56,837 nucleotides of DNA from Methylothermaceae bacterium (lineage in GTDB: Bacteria; Pseudomonadota; Gammaproteobacteria; Methylococcales; Methylothermaceae). The notes below the pieces were generated by a model. The model saw nothing but the letters and a program-made list of their open reading frames with translations. It ran no database searches and was not told the origin of the DNA. The stretch is from NCBI GenBank assembly GCA_026981855.1, contig JALSIB010000036.1, positions 1 through 56,837 on the forward strand, written 5' to 3'. This document shows, piece by piece, positions 43,411 through 52,369 of this stretch (positions within the stretch are counted from its first letter, which is position 1; the number at the start of each line of letters is the position of its first letter). A program made the position numbers and the translations under genes.

Positions 43411-45115
43411 CCGCAGCACATTGCGTGTCCTGATCGTCGAGGATTCCGAAGACGATGCGTTGCTGCTGCTGCGGGAGCTGAAAGCCGGTGGCTACATACC
43501 GGCAATGCAGCGGGTGGACACCGCCGCCGAGATGGAATCTGCCCTCAGGGCGCGTTCCTGGGATCTGATCATTGCCGATCATAACATGCCCGGGTTCGAT
43601 TCCCGGCAGGCCCTGCAACTGGCCAGGCAGTACGACCGCAACCTCCCTTTTATTTTGGTTTCCGGTAGCGTGGGCGAAGAAGTGGCCGTGGATGCCATGA
43701 AGGCCGGAGCCAATGACTATGTGATGAAGAACAACCTGACCCGGCTCATTCCAGCCATTGAGCGTGAATTGCGCGAGGCGGAAAACCGGCGGGCCCATCA
43801 GAGGGCGGAGGAAACCATACGTCATCTGGCGTTTCACGATCACCTGACCGGTCTGGTCAACCGGGCCAAGTTCGAGCGCTTGCTTACCGAGGTTGTCAAT
43901 TCGAGTGTAAAGGGCGGGAACCACGCCCTGCTCTATCTCGATCTGGATCAGTTCAAGGTTGTCAATGACACCTGCGGACATCAGGCCGGTGATGAGCTGT
44001 TGCGACGGATAGCGCGGAAACTGCAGCAGAAGATCCGTGGCAGTGACGTGTTTGCCCGGCTGGGGGGAGACGAATTCGCGGTGTTGTTGAAGGATTGCCC
44101 GACTGAACGGGCGATCCGACTGGCGCAATCTTTGATCGAGAGTCTGAACGCTTACCGGTTCGTGTGGGGAGAAAGTGGTGTTTTCCGGGTCGGAGTGAGC
44201 ATCGGTGTGGTGCCCATTCATCCCGGAGGCAACCCCCGGATTCTGCTCAGCCTGGCCGATATGGCCTGTTACGCCGCCAAGGATCGCGGCGGCAACCGGG
44301 TGCATGTCTATGACGAAGAAGACCGGGACATCCTTCAGCGGCGGGGGGAGATGTACTGGCTGCAAAGGCTGCAGACGGCCATGTCGAATGGCGCTCTGGT
44401 ACTCTATCACCAGCGGATCGCGCCATTACAGGGAGGGGTGGGTCACTGGGAGCTGCTGCTGCGGATGCGGAGCGGTGAAAACGACCTGATCAATCCCGAT
44501 CACTTCATTCCGGCGGCGGAACGGTACAACCTCATGCCTGAAATCGACCGTTGGGTGATCGGGCAAGCCTGCAGGCAGCTTCGGCGGATGCAGGATCTGC
44601 CAGGATCGGGGCGAAACAGGGGCGGGTGTTTCATCAACCTGTCGGCCAATTCCCTCAGCGATCCCGATCTGATCGAGTTTATCCGCCAACAACTGAGAAT
44701 CCATGGCGTCGTTCCCGATTCCATCGGTTTCGAGATCACCGAAACGGCGACCGTGGCGGATTTCGAGGAGGCGCTGCGGTTGATCGAAACACTGCGCCGT
44801 CTCGGCTGCAAGGTGGCCTTGGACGACTTTGGGACGGGCATGAGTTCATTTGCCTATCTCCGTTCCCTGCCGGTGGATTACATCAAGATCGACGGCAAAT
44901 TCGTCAGCGCCATGCTTTCCAGCGAGATCGACGCGGCGATTGTGGAGGCCGTCAATGTCATCAGTCACATCGCCGGCATTCGGACCATCGCCGAATGCGT
45001 CGAAAGCCGGGAGATCCTGCGGCGCTTGATCGCCATGAAGGTGGATTACGCTCAAGGATGGGCGATAGGGCGGGCGCAGCCGGTGGAGTCGTTTTTCGCC
45101 GCTGGCGCTTCTTGA
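43397..45115 (+). CDS. REC-GGDEF-EAL response regulator
   Basis: The 572-residue protein joins a receiver domain (Asp61 in LIIADHNMPGFD) to a GGDEF domain (223-227, RLGGDEFAVL) and an EAL domain. The GGDEF domain looks fully active and has an intact inhibitory site, RGSD at 214-217, five residues upstream. The EAL signature is changed to ELL (352-354). The rest of the phosphodiesterase residues are present: GFEITETA, ALDDFGTGMSSF, DYIKIDGKF and IAECVES. The preceding kinase and receiver overlap it, so it is probably the output of a phosphorelay that sets c-di-GMP levels. Confidence 0.92.
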   Translation: MERNNRSTLRVLIVEDSEDDALLLLRELKAGGYIPAMQRVDTAAEMESALRARSWDLIIADHNMPGFDSRQALQLARQYDRNLPFILVSGSVGEEVAVDAMKAGANDYVMKNNLTRLIPAIERELREAENRRAHQRAEETIRHLAFHDHLTGLVNRAKFERLLTEVVNSSVKGGNHALLYLDLDQFKVVNDTCGHQAGDELLRRIARKLQQKIRGSDVFARLGGDEFAVLLKDCPTERAIRLAQSLIESLNAYRFVWGESGVFRVGVSIGVVPIHPGGNPRILLSLADMACYAAKDRGGNRVHVYDEEDRDILQRRGEMYWLQRLQTAMSNGALVLYHQRIAPLQGGVGHWELLLRMRSGENDLINPDHFIPAAERYNLMPEIDRWVIGQACRQLRRMQDLPGSGRNRGGCFINLSANSLSDPDLIEFIRQQLRIHGVVPDSIGFEITETATVADFEEALRLIETLRRLGCKVALDDFGTGMSSFAYLRSLPVDYIKIDGKFVSAMLSSEIDAAIVEAVNVISHIAGIRTIAECVESREILRRLIAMKVDYAQGWAIGRAQPVESFFAAGAS

Positions 45116-45276
45116 AGCCGGTTCGGATTTTTTCTCTCTGCCGCGGCTTCAGATCGATCGATGAGAAGCCGTTGGGGAACCGCCCCCCTCGGGGGGCAGT
45201 CGTTGATGACGGATCAGCGCATGAGTTGTCTGCGCTTGGGAATCAGTACCAGCCCCAAGAGGGGGGGCGGCGGGCC
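45116..45276. other. Convergent intergenic region with hairpins
   Basis: This spacer separates the convergent c-di-GMP and lip gene sets. GAAGCCG near 45115 pairs with CGGCTTC near 45144 across T-rich sequence, possibly ending the plus-strand operon. GCCCCCC (45182-45188) and GGGGGGC (45191-45197) form a tight GC hairpin. CTTGGG around 45235 pairs with CCCAAG near 45254. No coding sequence is apparent. Confidence 0.4.
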
Positions 45277-45302
45277 AAAAAAAAGAGGCCGTCCCTGGCT
45301 TC
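45277..45302 (-). terminator. Rho-independent terminator of the mre/lip superoperon
   Basis: On the minus strand GAAGCC (from 45302) pairs with GGCCTC (to 45285) around the loop AGGGAC with one mismatch, followed by eight T residues (45284-45277). It lies just beyond the PhoX-like remnant and so ends the lipA transcript. Confidence 0.65.
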
Positions 45303-45333
45303 CATGAGGGGTTGTATAGGACAGGATCAGTAA

Positions 45334-45552
45334 TCAATCGTCTTTTTCGTCACCGAATTCATGGTGGCGGTGGCGTTTCATGAACGTGGTGCGAAAGCCG
45401 GTGATGACGAGGATGTCGTCGGTGGGGTAGCCGTCCACCTGTCCGCAATCGCTGGTCGGGGGGCAGTTGTCGTCTTTACTGTGCTGAATCGCCAGGATGG
45501 CGGCCCTTCCGTCGGCGGTGAAGGCAAAGCCGGTGGGCTCGGCAGTCGCCTC
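45334..45552 (-). pseudogene. PhoX-like (DUF839) C-terminal remnant
   Basis: Directly after the lipA stop codon, and in the same frame, 72 codons are open before TGA. They read EATAEPTGFAFTADGRAAIL, then AIQHSKDDNCPPTSDCGQV, and PTDDILVITGFRTTFMKRH. The pattern EPTGFAFTxDG...IQHS...PTDDILxITGF matches, from memory, the end of PhoX/DUF839-type secreted beta-propeller phosphatases. The body (500 or more residues), start codon and export signal are missing. Two cysteines are present. Readthrough of the lipA UGA would add this tail to LipA, though I consider it a decayed gene. A terminator follows. Confidence 0.65.
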
Positions 45553-46536
45553 TCAACCGGATCGCTGCAACAATTGACGCGCCTGCTGATCGGCGTGATA
45601 GGAGGAGCGGACCAAAGGGCCTGCCGCCACCTGCTTGAACCCCATTTCCCGGGCGAGGTGGGCCAGCTGGTCGAATTCTTCCGGGGGGACGTACCGCCGG
45701 ACTGGCAGATGGTCCCGGCTCGGTTGCAGGTATTGCCCCAGGGTGAGCATGTCGCATCGGTGGCGGCGGAGGTCTTGCAGCACCGCCAGGACTTCTTCCC
45801 GCGTTTCTCCCAGCCCCAGCATCAGTCCCGATTTGCTGGCGACGCCGGGCAGTCGCGCCTTGACCGCCGCCAGCAGTCTGAGCGAGCCTTCGTAGTCGGC
45901 ACCCGGCCGGGCCTGCCGGTACAGCCTGGGGACGGTTTCCAGATTGTGATTGAAGACTTCGGGGGGGTGGGCGGCGAGAATCTCCAGCGCCCTGGCTTCC
46001 CGCTTGCGGAAGTCGGGGGTGAGGATCTCTACGAAGGTGTCGGGGGAATGGTGGCGGATGGCGGCGATGCAGGCGGCGAAATGGGCCGCGCCGCCGTCTC
46101 TGAGATCGTCGCGGTTGACCGAGGTGACGACCACATAGCGAAGGCCCAGTTCGGCGACCGCCTCGGCCAGTTGCCGGGGCTCGTCCGGGTCGGGCGGCCT
46201 CGGATGGCCGTGGGCCACGTCGCAGAAGGGGCAGCGGCGGGTGCACAGATCGCCCAGGATCATGAAGGTGGCGGTGCCGTGACCGAAGCACTCGCCCAGA
46301 TTGGGGCAGGCGGCTTCCTCGCAGACGCTCGCCAGCCGGTGCCGGCGCAGCAACCGTTTGACCCGGGTGACGTTGGGATCCGAAGACAGTTTGATTCTCA
46401 GCCAGTCGGGTTTGCGCAGGGGGGTGTCGGTGGTTTCCACTTTGACCGGTATCCGGGCCAGTTTGGCGGCGCCACGCTGGTGGGTCTGCGGCCGGCTGCG
46501 CGAGGGGGCTTTCAGTTCGTCAGCTGGGTGGCTCAT
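45553..46536 (-). CDS. lipA: Lipoyl synthase
   Basis: The 327-residue radical-SAM enzyme inserts two sulfurs into protein-bound octanoyl groups. Both iron-sulfur sites are present: the auxiliary cluster motif [12 protein letters not shown] (C-x4-C-x5-C) and the SAM cluster motif CTRRCPFC (C-x3-C-x2-C). The C-terminus carries the conserved [11 protein letters not shown], whose serine ligates the auxiliary cluster. It overlaps lipB by 17 bases. It is the last intact gene of the superoperon that begins at mreB. Confidence 0.97.
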   Translation of the reverse strand: MSHPADELKAPSRSRPQTHQRGAAKLARIPVKVETTDTPLRKPDWLRIKLSSDPNVTRVKRLLRRHRLASVCEEAACPNLGECFGHGTATFMILGDLCTRRCPFCDVAHGHPRPPDPDEPRQLAEAVAELGLRYVVVTSVNRDDLRDGGAAHFAACIAAIRHHSPDTFVEILTPDFRKREARALEILAAHPPEVFNHNLETVPRLYRQARPGADYEGSLRLLAAVKARLPGVASKSGLMLGLGETREEVLAVLQDLRRHRCDMLTLGQYLQPSRDHLPVRRYVPPEEFDQLAHLAREMGFKQVAAGPLVRSSYHADQQARQLLQRSG

Positions 46537-47209
46537 AAGCGAGGTCTTCGTCGGGTAAATGATTCAGATTGGCGGAAATCGTATCGATTTGCAACTGTTC
46601 CAGCAGGCAGCCCAAAAGGGGAACCGCCACTTCATGGACCTGGACCGACACGCCCAGGTCGGCCAACCGGGTGACGGCCAGGCCCCTGAAACCGCAGGGA
46701 TCGATGAGCCGAAAGGGGGCGAGATCCAGATTCACGTTGAGGCTGAGTCCGTGGTAGCTGCGCGACTTCCTGACCCGGAGCCCCAAAGAAGCGATCTTGG
46801 CGCCGTCGACATAGACGCCGGGTGCGTCGCGGCGGGCTTCGGCCCGGATTCCGTATTGCCGCAGCAGGGCGATGGTGGCGTTTTCCAGGGCGCTGACCAG
46901 ATCGCGCACGTTCATACCGCGGCGGGCCAGATCGATCAGGGTGTAGACGATCAACTGGCCATGGCCGTGATAAGTGATCAGTCCACCCCGGTCGGTCTGG
47001 ATCAGGGGAATGGCGTTCATCTCGGCGGGTTGTGATTTGCCGCCGTTGCGGGAGCGGCCGCGCACCCCCACGGTATAGACGGGCGGATGCTCCAGCAACC
47101 AGATCTCGTCTTCGCTTCGCGGGGTTCGCGACTCGGTGAAATCCCGCATGGCGCGCCAGGTGGCGAGGTAGTCGCGGTTTCCCAGCCAGCGGAGGATGAC
47201 GGTCCTCAC
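46520..47209 (-). CDS. lipB: Lipoyl(octanoyl) transferase
   Basis: The 229-residue enzyme moves octanoyl groups from acyl carrier protein to target lipoyl domains, providing the substrate for LipA. Family segments include [20 protein letters not shown], the catalytic lysine in [22 protein letters not shown], and the catalytic cysteine in [12 protein letters not shown]. It overlaps the DUF493 gene upstream by four bases and lipA downstream by 17, so the three are tightly coupled. Confidence 0.96.
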   Translation of the reverse strand: MRTVILRWLGNRDYLATWRAMRDFTESRTPRSEDEIWLLEHPPVYTVGVRGRSRNGGKSQPAEMNAIPLIQTDRGGLITYHGHGQLIVYTLIDLARRGMNVRDLVSALENATIALLRQYGIRAEARRDAPGVYVDGAKIASLGLRVRKSRSYHGLSLNVNLDLAPFRLIDPCGFRGLAVTRLADLGVSVQVHEVAVPLLGCLLEQLQIDTISANLNHLPDEDLAYEPPS

Positions 47210-47466
47210 AAGACCATGACGACGTCGGGGTGAGCGCGCAGATCGGTGTAGATGGCCTCGAGCTGGGCGCGGCTCTGGGCCCGGATGGTGACGGTCACTG
47301 CGCTGTATTTGCCGCCCCGGCTGGGACGGGTGGAGACGGCGCTTTCACCCAGATCCGGGGCGTGGCGGCGGACGATGGCGACCACCGCCAGCTCGAACGC
47401 CTCGGTGCCGGGGCCGAACGCCTTGACCGGCCAGTCGCAGGGAAATTCCAGGATGTCTTCGTTCAT
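47206..47466 (-). CDS. DUF493 (YbeD-like) small protein
   Basis: The 86-residue protein starts MNEDILEFPCDWPVKAFGPG and ends [18 protein letters not shown], matching the YbeD/DUF493 family. Members have an ACT-like fold and an unknown, possibly regulatory role, and are encoded next to lipB in many gammaproteobacteria. The ATG at 47466 fits both the family start and the four-base overlap with dat. A longer open frame upstream is only a shadow of dat. Confidence 0.9.
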   Translation of the reverse strand: MNEDILEFPCDWPVKAFGPGTEAFELAVVAIVRRHAPDLGESAVSTRPSRGGKYSAVTVTIRAQSRAQLEAIYTDLRAHPDVVMVL

Positions 47467-48308
47467 GGCAACCCGCGGAAGGTTCGCTTGTAAGACTGAA
47501 AGATCCGGTACATCCGCTCCCACAGCGGGCCGGGACGGCCGTCGCCGATGGGGTGTCCGTCCACTTCCACCACCGGCACCAGCTCGCGGGTGGAGCTGGT
47601 CAGCCAGATCTCTTCGGCGCTTGTCAGTGCCTCCACCGGCAGGTTCTGCTCGCGATTTTCGATGCCGTGTCCGGTCGCAAGTTCCAGCACCAGATCGCGG
47701 GTGATCCCGGGAAGCAGGTGAGGGCCCGTGGGCGGTGTCACCACGATCCCGTCGATGATGGCGAAAACGTTGCTGGCCGCCCCCTCCGTGACGTGACCGT
47801 CGCGGATCAGGATCGTTTCCTGGCACCCCCGGTCGACGGCCTGCTGGCGCAACAACACGTTGGCCAGCAGGGTGATGGCCTTGATGTGGCACCATTGCCA
47901 GCGGATGTCCCGATGGGTGATCGCCTTGGCCGGCTGGGGGATTTCATCGCTCATGGGAGTGGCCCAGGCCAGGATGGTGGGATTCGTGACGGCCGGGAAG
48001 GCGTGATCGCGCTTTCCCGCGGCCCCCCGGGTGATCTGCATATAGATCGCCTGATCCGCCTGGCCCTGGAGAAGTTCCTTCAGAATGGTTTCCCACTGGC
48101 GGGGGGAGAGGGGCGGCTCCATGCGGATGGCGCGCAGGCTGTTTTCAAGCCGTGCCAGATGTTGGTTCAGGCGAAAGGGCTTGCCGCCGTAGGCGGGGAT
48201 CACCTCGTACACCCCGTCACCGAACAGGAAACCCCGGTCCAGAGCGGAAAGCCTGACCTGACTCAGGGGCAGGAAGTCGCCATTGTGATAAGCGAGGGGG
48301 TCACTCAT
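47463..48308 (-). CDS. dat: D-amino acid aminotransferase (PLP fold type IV)
   Basis: The 281-residue class IV aminotransferase probably makes D-alanine or D-glutamate from the keto acid. The PLP lysine lies in CHIKAITLLANVLLRQQA. Other family segments are DRGFLFGDGVYEVIPAYGG, ITRGAAGKRDH and EGAASNVFAIIDG. The D-amino acid specificity rests on context (dacA, mltB and PBP2 neighbours) and general similarity. A branched-chain aminotransferase or aminodeoxychorismate lyase is the alternative. It overlaps dacA by eight bases. Confidence 0.87.
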   Translation of the reverse strand: MSDPLAYHNGDFLPLSQVRLSALDRGFLFGDGVYEVIPAYGGKPFRLNQHLARLENSLRAIRMEPPLSPRQWETILKELLQGQADQAIYMQITRGAAGKRDHAFPAVTNPTILAWATPMSDEIPQPAKAITHRDIRWQWCHIKAITLLANVLLRQQAVDRGCQETILIRDGHVTEGAASNVFAIIDGIVVTPPTGPHLLPGITRDLVLELATGHGIENREQNLPVEALTSAEEIWLTSSTRELVPVVEVDGHPIGDGRPGPLWERMYRIFQSYKRTFRGLP

Positions 48309-49473
48309 CGGGCTGATTCCTCCATTGTTCGAACAGCAGCCAGCCCTCGTCCATCACCCGCTGGAGTAGCCCTCCGACGGGCACTTCCCGCAGGGCCACG
48401 ACGGGATGCCGGAGAATGGATTTTTTGTCCAGCCGCACCCTGAGAACACCCAGTTCCTGGCCTTTTTTGACCGGCGCGGTGATCCAGGGGTCGAGATCCA
48501 CCTGGGTGGAAAGCTTGTCTTCCTGCTCCTTGGGCACCGTCACGTAGAGCGGCTCGGTGATGCCCACCGGAAGTTTTTCCGTGGCCCCTTTGTAGACACG
48601 GGCTTCCTGGAGCGGTTTGTTTGCGTCGAGGAGCTTGCGGGTGGTGAAGAAACGAAATCCGTAATTGAGCAATGCCTGGGAGGCGCTGGCCCGGGCATTC
48701 TCGCTTTCGGTACCCATGACCGTGGAAATCAGCCGCATCGGATCGCGTCTGGCCGATGCCACCAGGCAGTATCCCGCTTCCTCGGTATGACCGGTCTTGA
48801 CGCCATCGACGCTGGGGTCGCGCCACAGGAGGCGGTTACGGTTGTGCTGGGTGATGCCGTTGAAGGTGAATTCCTTGATTTTGAACCACTCGTAGTACCG
48901 GGGGAATTCCGCGATCAGGGCCTGGGTCAACAGGGCCAGGTCGTGGGCGGTGGAATAGTGCTGGGGATCGGGCAGGCCGGTGCTGTTGACGAAATGGGTA
49001 TTCTTCATCTTCAGCTGTTTGGCGTGCTGATTCATCAGCTCGGCGAAGGTGTGTTCGTCCCCGGCGATATGTTCGGCCAGGGCGATACTGGCGTCGTTGC
49101 CCGACTGGACGATGACGCCCTTGAGCAGATCCTCCACCGAGACTTTCTTGTCGACCTCGATGAACATTCTCGACCCCGGCGCCTTCCAGGCTTTCTTGCT
49201 CACCGTCACCTTGTCTTCCAGCTTCAGGCTGCCCCGTTTCAGCTCCCTGAAGACGGTGTAGACGGTCATGATCTTGGTCAGGCTGGCGGGGGGCATGCGC
49301 TCGTCGGCATGGTGTGAGGCCAACACCTTGCCGCTGTGGAAATCCATCAGAAAGTAGCTTTTGGCCGCGATCTTCGGCGGTGGCGGCGTGATGGCCCCGC
49401 CTGGCGGGGAAATCAGGCAGAGAGCAAGGATCCAGAATGCGGCGAACAGGGATTTCATCGATGTCATAACCAT
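48301..49473 (-). CDS. dacA: D-alanyl-D-alanine carboxypeptidase (PBP5/6 type)
   Basis: The 390-residue enzyme trims the terminal D-Ala from peptidoglycan pentapeptides in the periplasm. A signal peptide (SLFAAFWILALCLISPPGG) is followed by SLTK (Ser64, Lys67), SGN (in VIVQSGNDASIALAEH) and KTG (in VDGVKTGHTEEAGY), the three penicillin-binding motifs. A beta-rich C-terminal domain and an amphipathic end (LLQRVMDEGWLLFEQW) should anchor it to the membrane surface, as in PBP5. It lies nine bases downstream of rlpA. Confidence 0.95.
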   Translation of the reverse strand: MVMTSMKSLFAAFWILALCLISPPGGAITPPPPKIAAKSYFLMDFHSGKVLASHHADERMPPASLTKIMTVYTVFRELKRGSLKLEDKVTVSKKAWKAPGSRMFIEVDKKVSVEDLLKGVIVQSGNDASIALAEHIAGDEHTFAELMNQHAKQLKMKNTHFVNSTGLPDPQHYSTAHDLALLTQALIAEFPRYYEWFKIKEFTFNGITQHNRNRLLWRDPSVDGVKTGHTEEAGYCLVASARRDPMRLISTVMGTESENARASASQALLNYGFRFFTTRKLLDANKPLQEARVYKGATEKLPVGITEPLYVTVPKEQEDKLSTQVDLDPWITAPVKKGQELGVLRVRLDKKSILRHPVVALREVPVGGLLQRVMDEGWLLFEQWRNQPDE

Positions 49474-49482
49474 TGTTTCGAT

Positions 49483-50271
49483 TCAGTTGTTGTAAACGAC
49501 GGTGGGGTTGAAGCCATGCCGGCGCAGTTTCCGGGTCACGGTATCCAGTTGCTCCCGGGTTTCCAGCGGTCCGATGCGGACCCGGAACAGCCGCCGTCCG
49601 TTGCCTTGCGATGAGTGAATGACGGGCCTGGGCAGGTTGGCCCGGCTCAGGCGGGCCGACAACCGGCGGGCGTTCTGGAAGTCGCTGAAGGCGCCAAGCT
49701 GGAGAAAGGTTTCCCTGGGCAGCCGCCGTGGCCTGTCGGGCTCGATCACCCGGATCTCCACCGGTGCGGTGCCGCTGTCGCTGACGCCCAGTTTGACCGC
49801 CGCGGCATAGGAAAGATCGATGATCCGGCCCGGGTGGAAGGGGCCCCGGTCGTTGATCCTCACCACGGCCTTGCGGCCGTTCGCCAGGTTGGTGACCTGG
49901 ACGTAGCTTGGGATGGGCAGGGTCTTGTGGGCGGCGGTCATGGAGAACATGTCATAGATCTCGCCGCTGGCCGTCGCCTTGCCGTGGAACTTTTTCCCAT
50001 ACCAGGAAGCGGTTCCCCTTTGTACGAATCCTCTGCCGTCCTTCAGGACACGATAGCGTTTCCCCAGTACGACGTAGGAATCGGGGTTGGCGGTGCGGCT
50101 GCGGCGCTCGAATTTCGGCACCGGGTCCGGGATCGAGGCGATATCGAGGCCGTGATCGGGTGGCCCGTCCTCGATCCGGGAGCGGCAACCGGTGGTCAGC
50201 AGCAGGGCGGCGGCCAGCAGCAACGACGCCTGCCGGATCCTTCCCGTGGAGGTGGCGTCCTGGCGGTTCAT
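49483..50271 (-). CDS. rlpA: RlpA septal-ring lytic transglycosylase
   Basis: The 262-residue lipoprotein has a signal ending in LLTTGC, a double-psi beta-barrel domain (ASWYGKKFHGKATASGE and VVRINDRGPFHPGRIIDLS) and a C-terminal SPOR domain (FLQLGAFSDFQNARRLSARL) that binds denuded glycan strands at the septum. The catalytic-type Glu and Asp of the barrel are present (SGE, NDRGPF). ATG at 50271 starts the signal peptide and overlaps the mltB stop by four bases; the open frame upstream to 50484 is a shadow of mltB. Confidence 0.93.
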   Translation of the reverse strand: MNRQDATSTGRIRQASLLLAAALLLTTGCRSRIEDGPPDHGLDIASIPDPVPKFERRSRTANPDSYVVLGKRYRVLKDGRGFVQRGTASWYGKKFHGKATASGEIYDMFSMTAAHKTLPIPSYVQVTNLANGRKAVVRINDRGPFHPGRIIDLSYAAAVKLGVSDSGTAPVEIRVIEPDRPRRLPRETFLQLGAFSDFQNARRLSARLSRANLPRPVIHSSQGNGRRLFRVRIGPLETREQLDTVTRKLRRHGFNPTVVYNN

Positions 50272-51251
50272 TTTTCCGCCGGCTTGCCCATGCGTCGTTT
50301 GATTTCCCGGCTCAGCTGATAGACGGCCATGGCGTACAGCGGGCTGTGGTTGTAGCGGGTGATAACATAGAAATTCTCGTAGCCGAGCCACGCCTGTCGG
50401 GCGTCTTTTCCCTCCAGGGCGAAAACGCTGGCCTTGAGCGATTCGTCCTGCTTTTCCGGCAGGGTCAAGCCTTTGCGTTTCCATTCGTGCAGCGTATGGC
50501 TGGGCTTGAGCGTGCCATCGGCGAAGGCTGTGGCCGAATCCTGGAGGCGGGTGGCCACGGGTTTGCCCCGTTGCCAGCCGTGGCGGGAAAAATAGTTGGC
50601 CACGCTGGCGATGACATCACCCGGATTGCTCCAGATGTCGCGCTTTCCGTCGCCGTCGAAATCGGCCGCATAATGCCGGTAGCTCGATGGCATGAACTGT
50701 GGCCAGCCCATGGCTCCGGCATAGGAACCCCGGGGATGGCGTGGATCGAGCGCCTCCTCCCGGCTGAGGAGGAAGAACTGTTCCAGTTCCTTGCGAAAGA
50801 ACGGGGCGCGTTTGGGGTAGGCGAAGGCCAGGGTGGACAGGGCATCGAGCACCCGGAAGGAGCCGGTGCGGCTTCCGTACAGGGTTTCCACGCCCAAGAT
50901 GGCGACGATGATTTCCGGTGGCACGCCGTATTCTTCGTGCACCTTGTCCAGGATCGCCTGGTGACGCCGCCAGAAATCGACGCCTTCCCCGATCCGCCGT
51001 TCGGTCAGGAAAATTTTCCGGTATTGATGCCAGGGCTTGGCTTCGGCGGGGCGCTGGATTGCCTTGAGAATGTTTCGTTTGATTTCGGCGCCGGAAAGCG
51101 CATCCGTGAGGTAGGATGCCTCGAAACCGTGGTGCCTGACCATCTGTTCGATGAATTGCCGCGCCTGTGGGTGCTCGTCCAGTGGAAGGGCCTGGACGCA
51201 CCCGGCGGTCATCGCCATGATCGCAGCGAGAATGCGGAGGGAGGTGTTCAT
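50268..51251 (-). CDS. mltB: Lytic murein transglycosylase B
   Basis: The 327-residue enzyme cleaves the glycan backbone of peptidoglycan. The signal segment ends MTAGC (Cys18), so it is probably a lipoprotein. Catalytic Glu122 lies in ILGVETLYGSRTG. GAMGWPQFMPSSYRHYAADFDGDGKRDIW and SVANYFSRHGW are MltB-family signatures, with the DxDxDG-type metal loop present. ATG at 51251 forms a TGATG junction with rodA. A long upstream open frame is a shadow of rodA. Confidence 0.95.
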   Translation of the reverse strand: MNTSLRILAAIMAMTAGCVQALPLDEHPQARQFIEQMVRHHGFEASYLTDALSGAEIKRNILKAIQRPAEAKPWHQYRKIFLTERRIGEGVDFWRRHQAILDKVHEEYGVPPEIIVAILGVETLYGSRTGSFRVLDALSTLAFAYPKRAPFFRKELEQFFLLSREEALDPRHPRGSYAGAMGWPQFMPSSYRHYAADFDGDGKRDIWSNPGDVIASVANYFSRHGWQRGKPVATRLQDSATAFADGTLKPSHTLHEWKRKGLTLPEKQDESLKASVFALEGKDARQAWLGYENFYVITRYNHSPLYAMAVYQLSREIKRRMGKPAEK

Positions 51252-52369
51252 CAGGAAGGAACCAGTCTGCGATGAGTATAAAGGGACATCATGATACCAA
51301 AGCCCGCCATCACTGTGACCATGGAGGTGCCGCCATAGCTGACCAGGGGCAGGGGGACGCCGACTACCGGAAGCAGCCCGATGACCATGCCGACGTTGAC
51401 GAAGACATAAACGAAAAAGGTCAGTGCCAGGCCGGCGCTGAACAAACGGCTGAAGGAATCCTGGGCCTGCATCGCCATGTAGAACCCTCGGGCGATGATC
51501 GCCAGATAGAGCGCCAACAGGGTGATACCGCCCATCAGGCCGAATTCTTCGGCCCAGACGGCGAAAATGAAGTCGGTGTGGGGCTCCGGGAGGAACTCCA
51601 GGTGGGACTGGCTGCCGCCCAGCCAACCTTTTCCCCAGGGGCCGCCGGAGCCGATGGCGATCTTGGCCTGGATGGTATGGTAGCCGCGGCCCAGTGGGTC
51701 TTTCTCGGGATTCAGGAACATCAACAGGCGGTCCCGCTGGTAGTCGTGCAACAGAAACCACAATGCCGGCAGGGCGGCCAGCCCGAGGGCCGTCAGCGCT
51801 CCCAGAAGGCGCCAGGGAATTCCGGCGAAGAACAATACGGCGAACCCTGCGCTGGCCACCAGCAGGGCAGTTCCGAGGTCGGGCTGCTTGGCGATCAGCA
51901 GGGTGGGAAGAAGAATCCACAGGCCGGCGAAGGCGATGGTTTTCGGTTGGGGCGGCAGGGGGTTCTGGGACAGGTAGCGGGCCACCAGCATCGGAGTGAA
52001 GATTTTGACGAACTCCGAGGGCTGGAAGCGCACGAAGCCCAGGTCGAGCCACCTTTGCGCGCCCTTGCCGACATCCCCCAGAATCAGCACCGCAAGGAGC
52101 AGAACGATTCCCCCGGCATATAAATAAGGCGCCCAGCGGTACAGGGTGCGAGGGTGGATCTGGGCGATCCCCCCCATGACGGCGAAGGCGATTCCCAGTC
52201 TGATGCCCTGTTTGTAGACCAGCCGGATTTCAGCGTCTGCGGCGCTGTATAAAACCAGCAGGCCGACAGCGGCCAGGACGAGCAAACCCGTGAGCAGGAC
52301 GGGATCGAGATGGATGCGCTGCCACAGGCTGCGGGGGCGGGAAGATAAATGAGAGGCGCTGCTGATCAT
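51251..52369 (-). CDS. rodA: RodA, peptidoglycan glycosyltransferase of the elongasome
   Basis: The 372-residue SEDS protein polymerises glycan strands with PBP2 during elongation. About ten membrane segments are visible. SEDS-family segments include GFVRFQPSEFVKI, AKQPDLGTALLV, GSGGPWGKGWLGGSQSHLEFLPEPHTDFIFAVWAEE-type sequence and VPLPLVSYGGTSMVT. ATG at 52369 overlaps the mrdA stop by four bases; the longer open frame is a shadow of mrdA. It sits in the classical mreBCD-mrdA-rodA order. Confidence 0.96.
   Translation of the reverse strand: MISSASHLSSRPRSLWQRIHLDPVLLTGLLVLAAVGLLVLYSAADAEIRLVYKQGIRLGIAFAVMGGIAQIHPRTLYRWAPYLYAGGIVLLLAVLILGDVGKGAQRWLDLGFVRFQPSEFVKIFTPMLVARYLSQNPLPPQPKTIAFAGLWILLPTLLIAKQPDLGTALLVASAGFAVLFFAGIPWRLLGALTALGLAALPALWFLLHDYQRDRLLMFLNPEKDPLGRGYHTIQAKIAIGSGGPWGKGWLGGSQSHLEFLPEPHTDFIFAVWAEEFGLMGGITLLALYLAIIARGFYMAMQAQDSFSRLFSAGLALTFFVYVFVNVGMVIGLLPVVGVPLPLVSYGGTSMVTVMAGFGIMMSLYTHRRLVPS

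Noticed and set aside
45361-46674. A 437-codon plus-strand open frame over lipA
   Set aside because: lipA on the minus strand carries both iron-sulfur motifs; this frame is a shadow.
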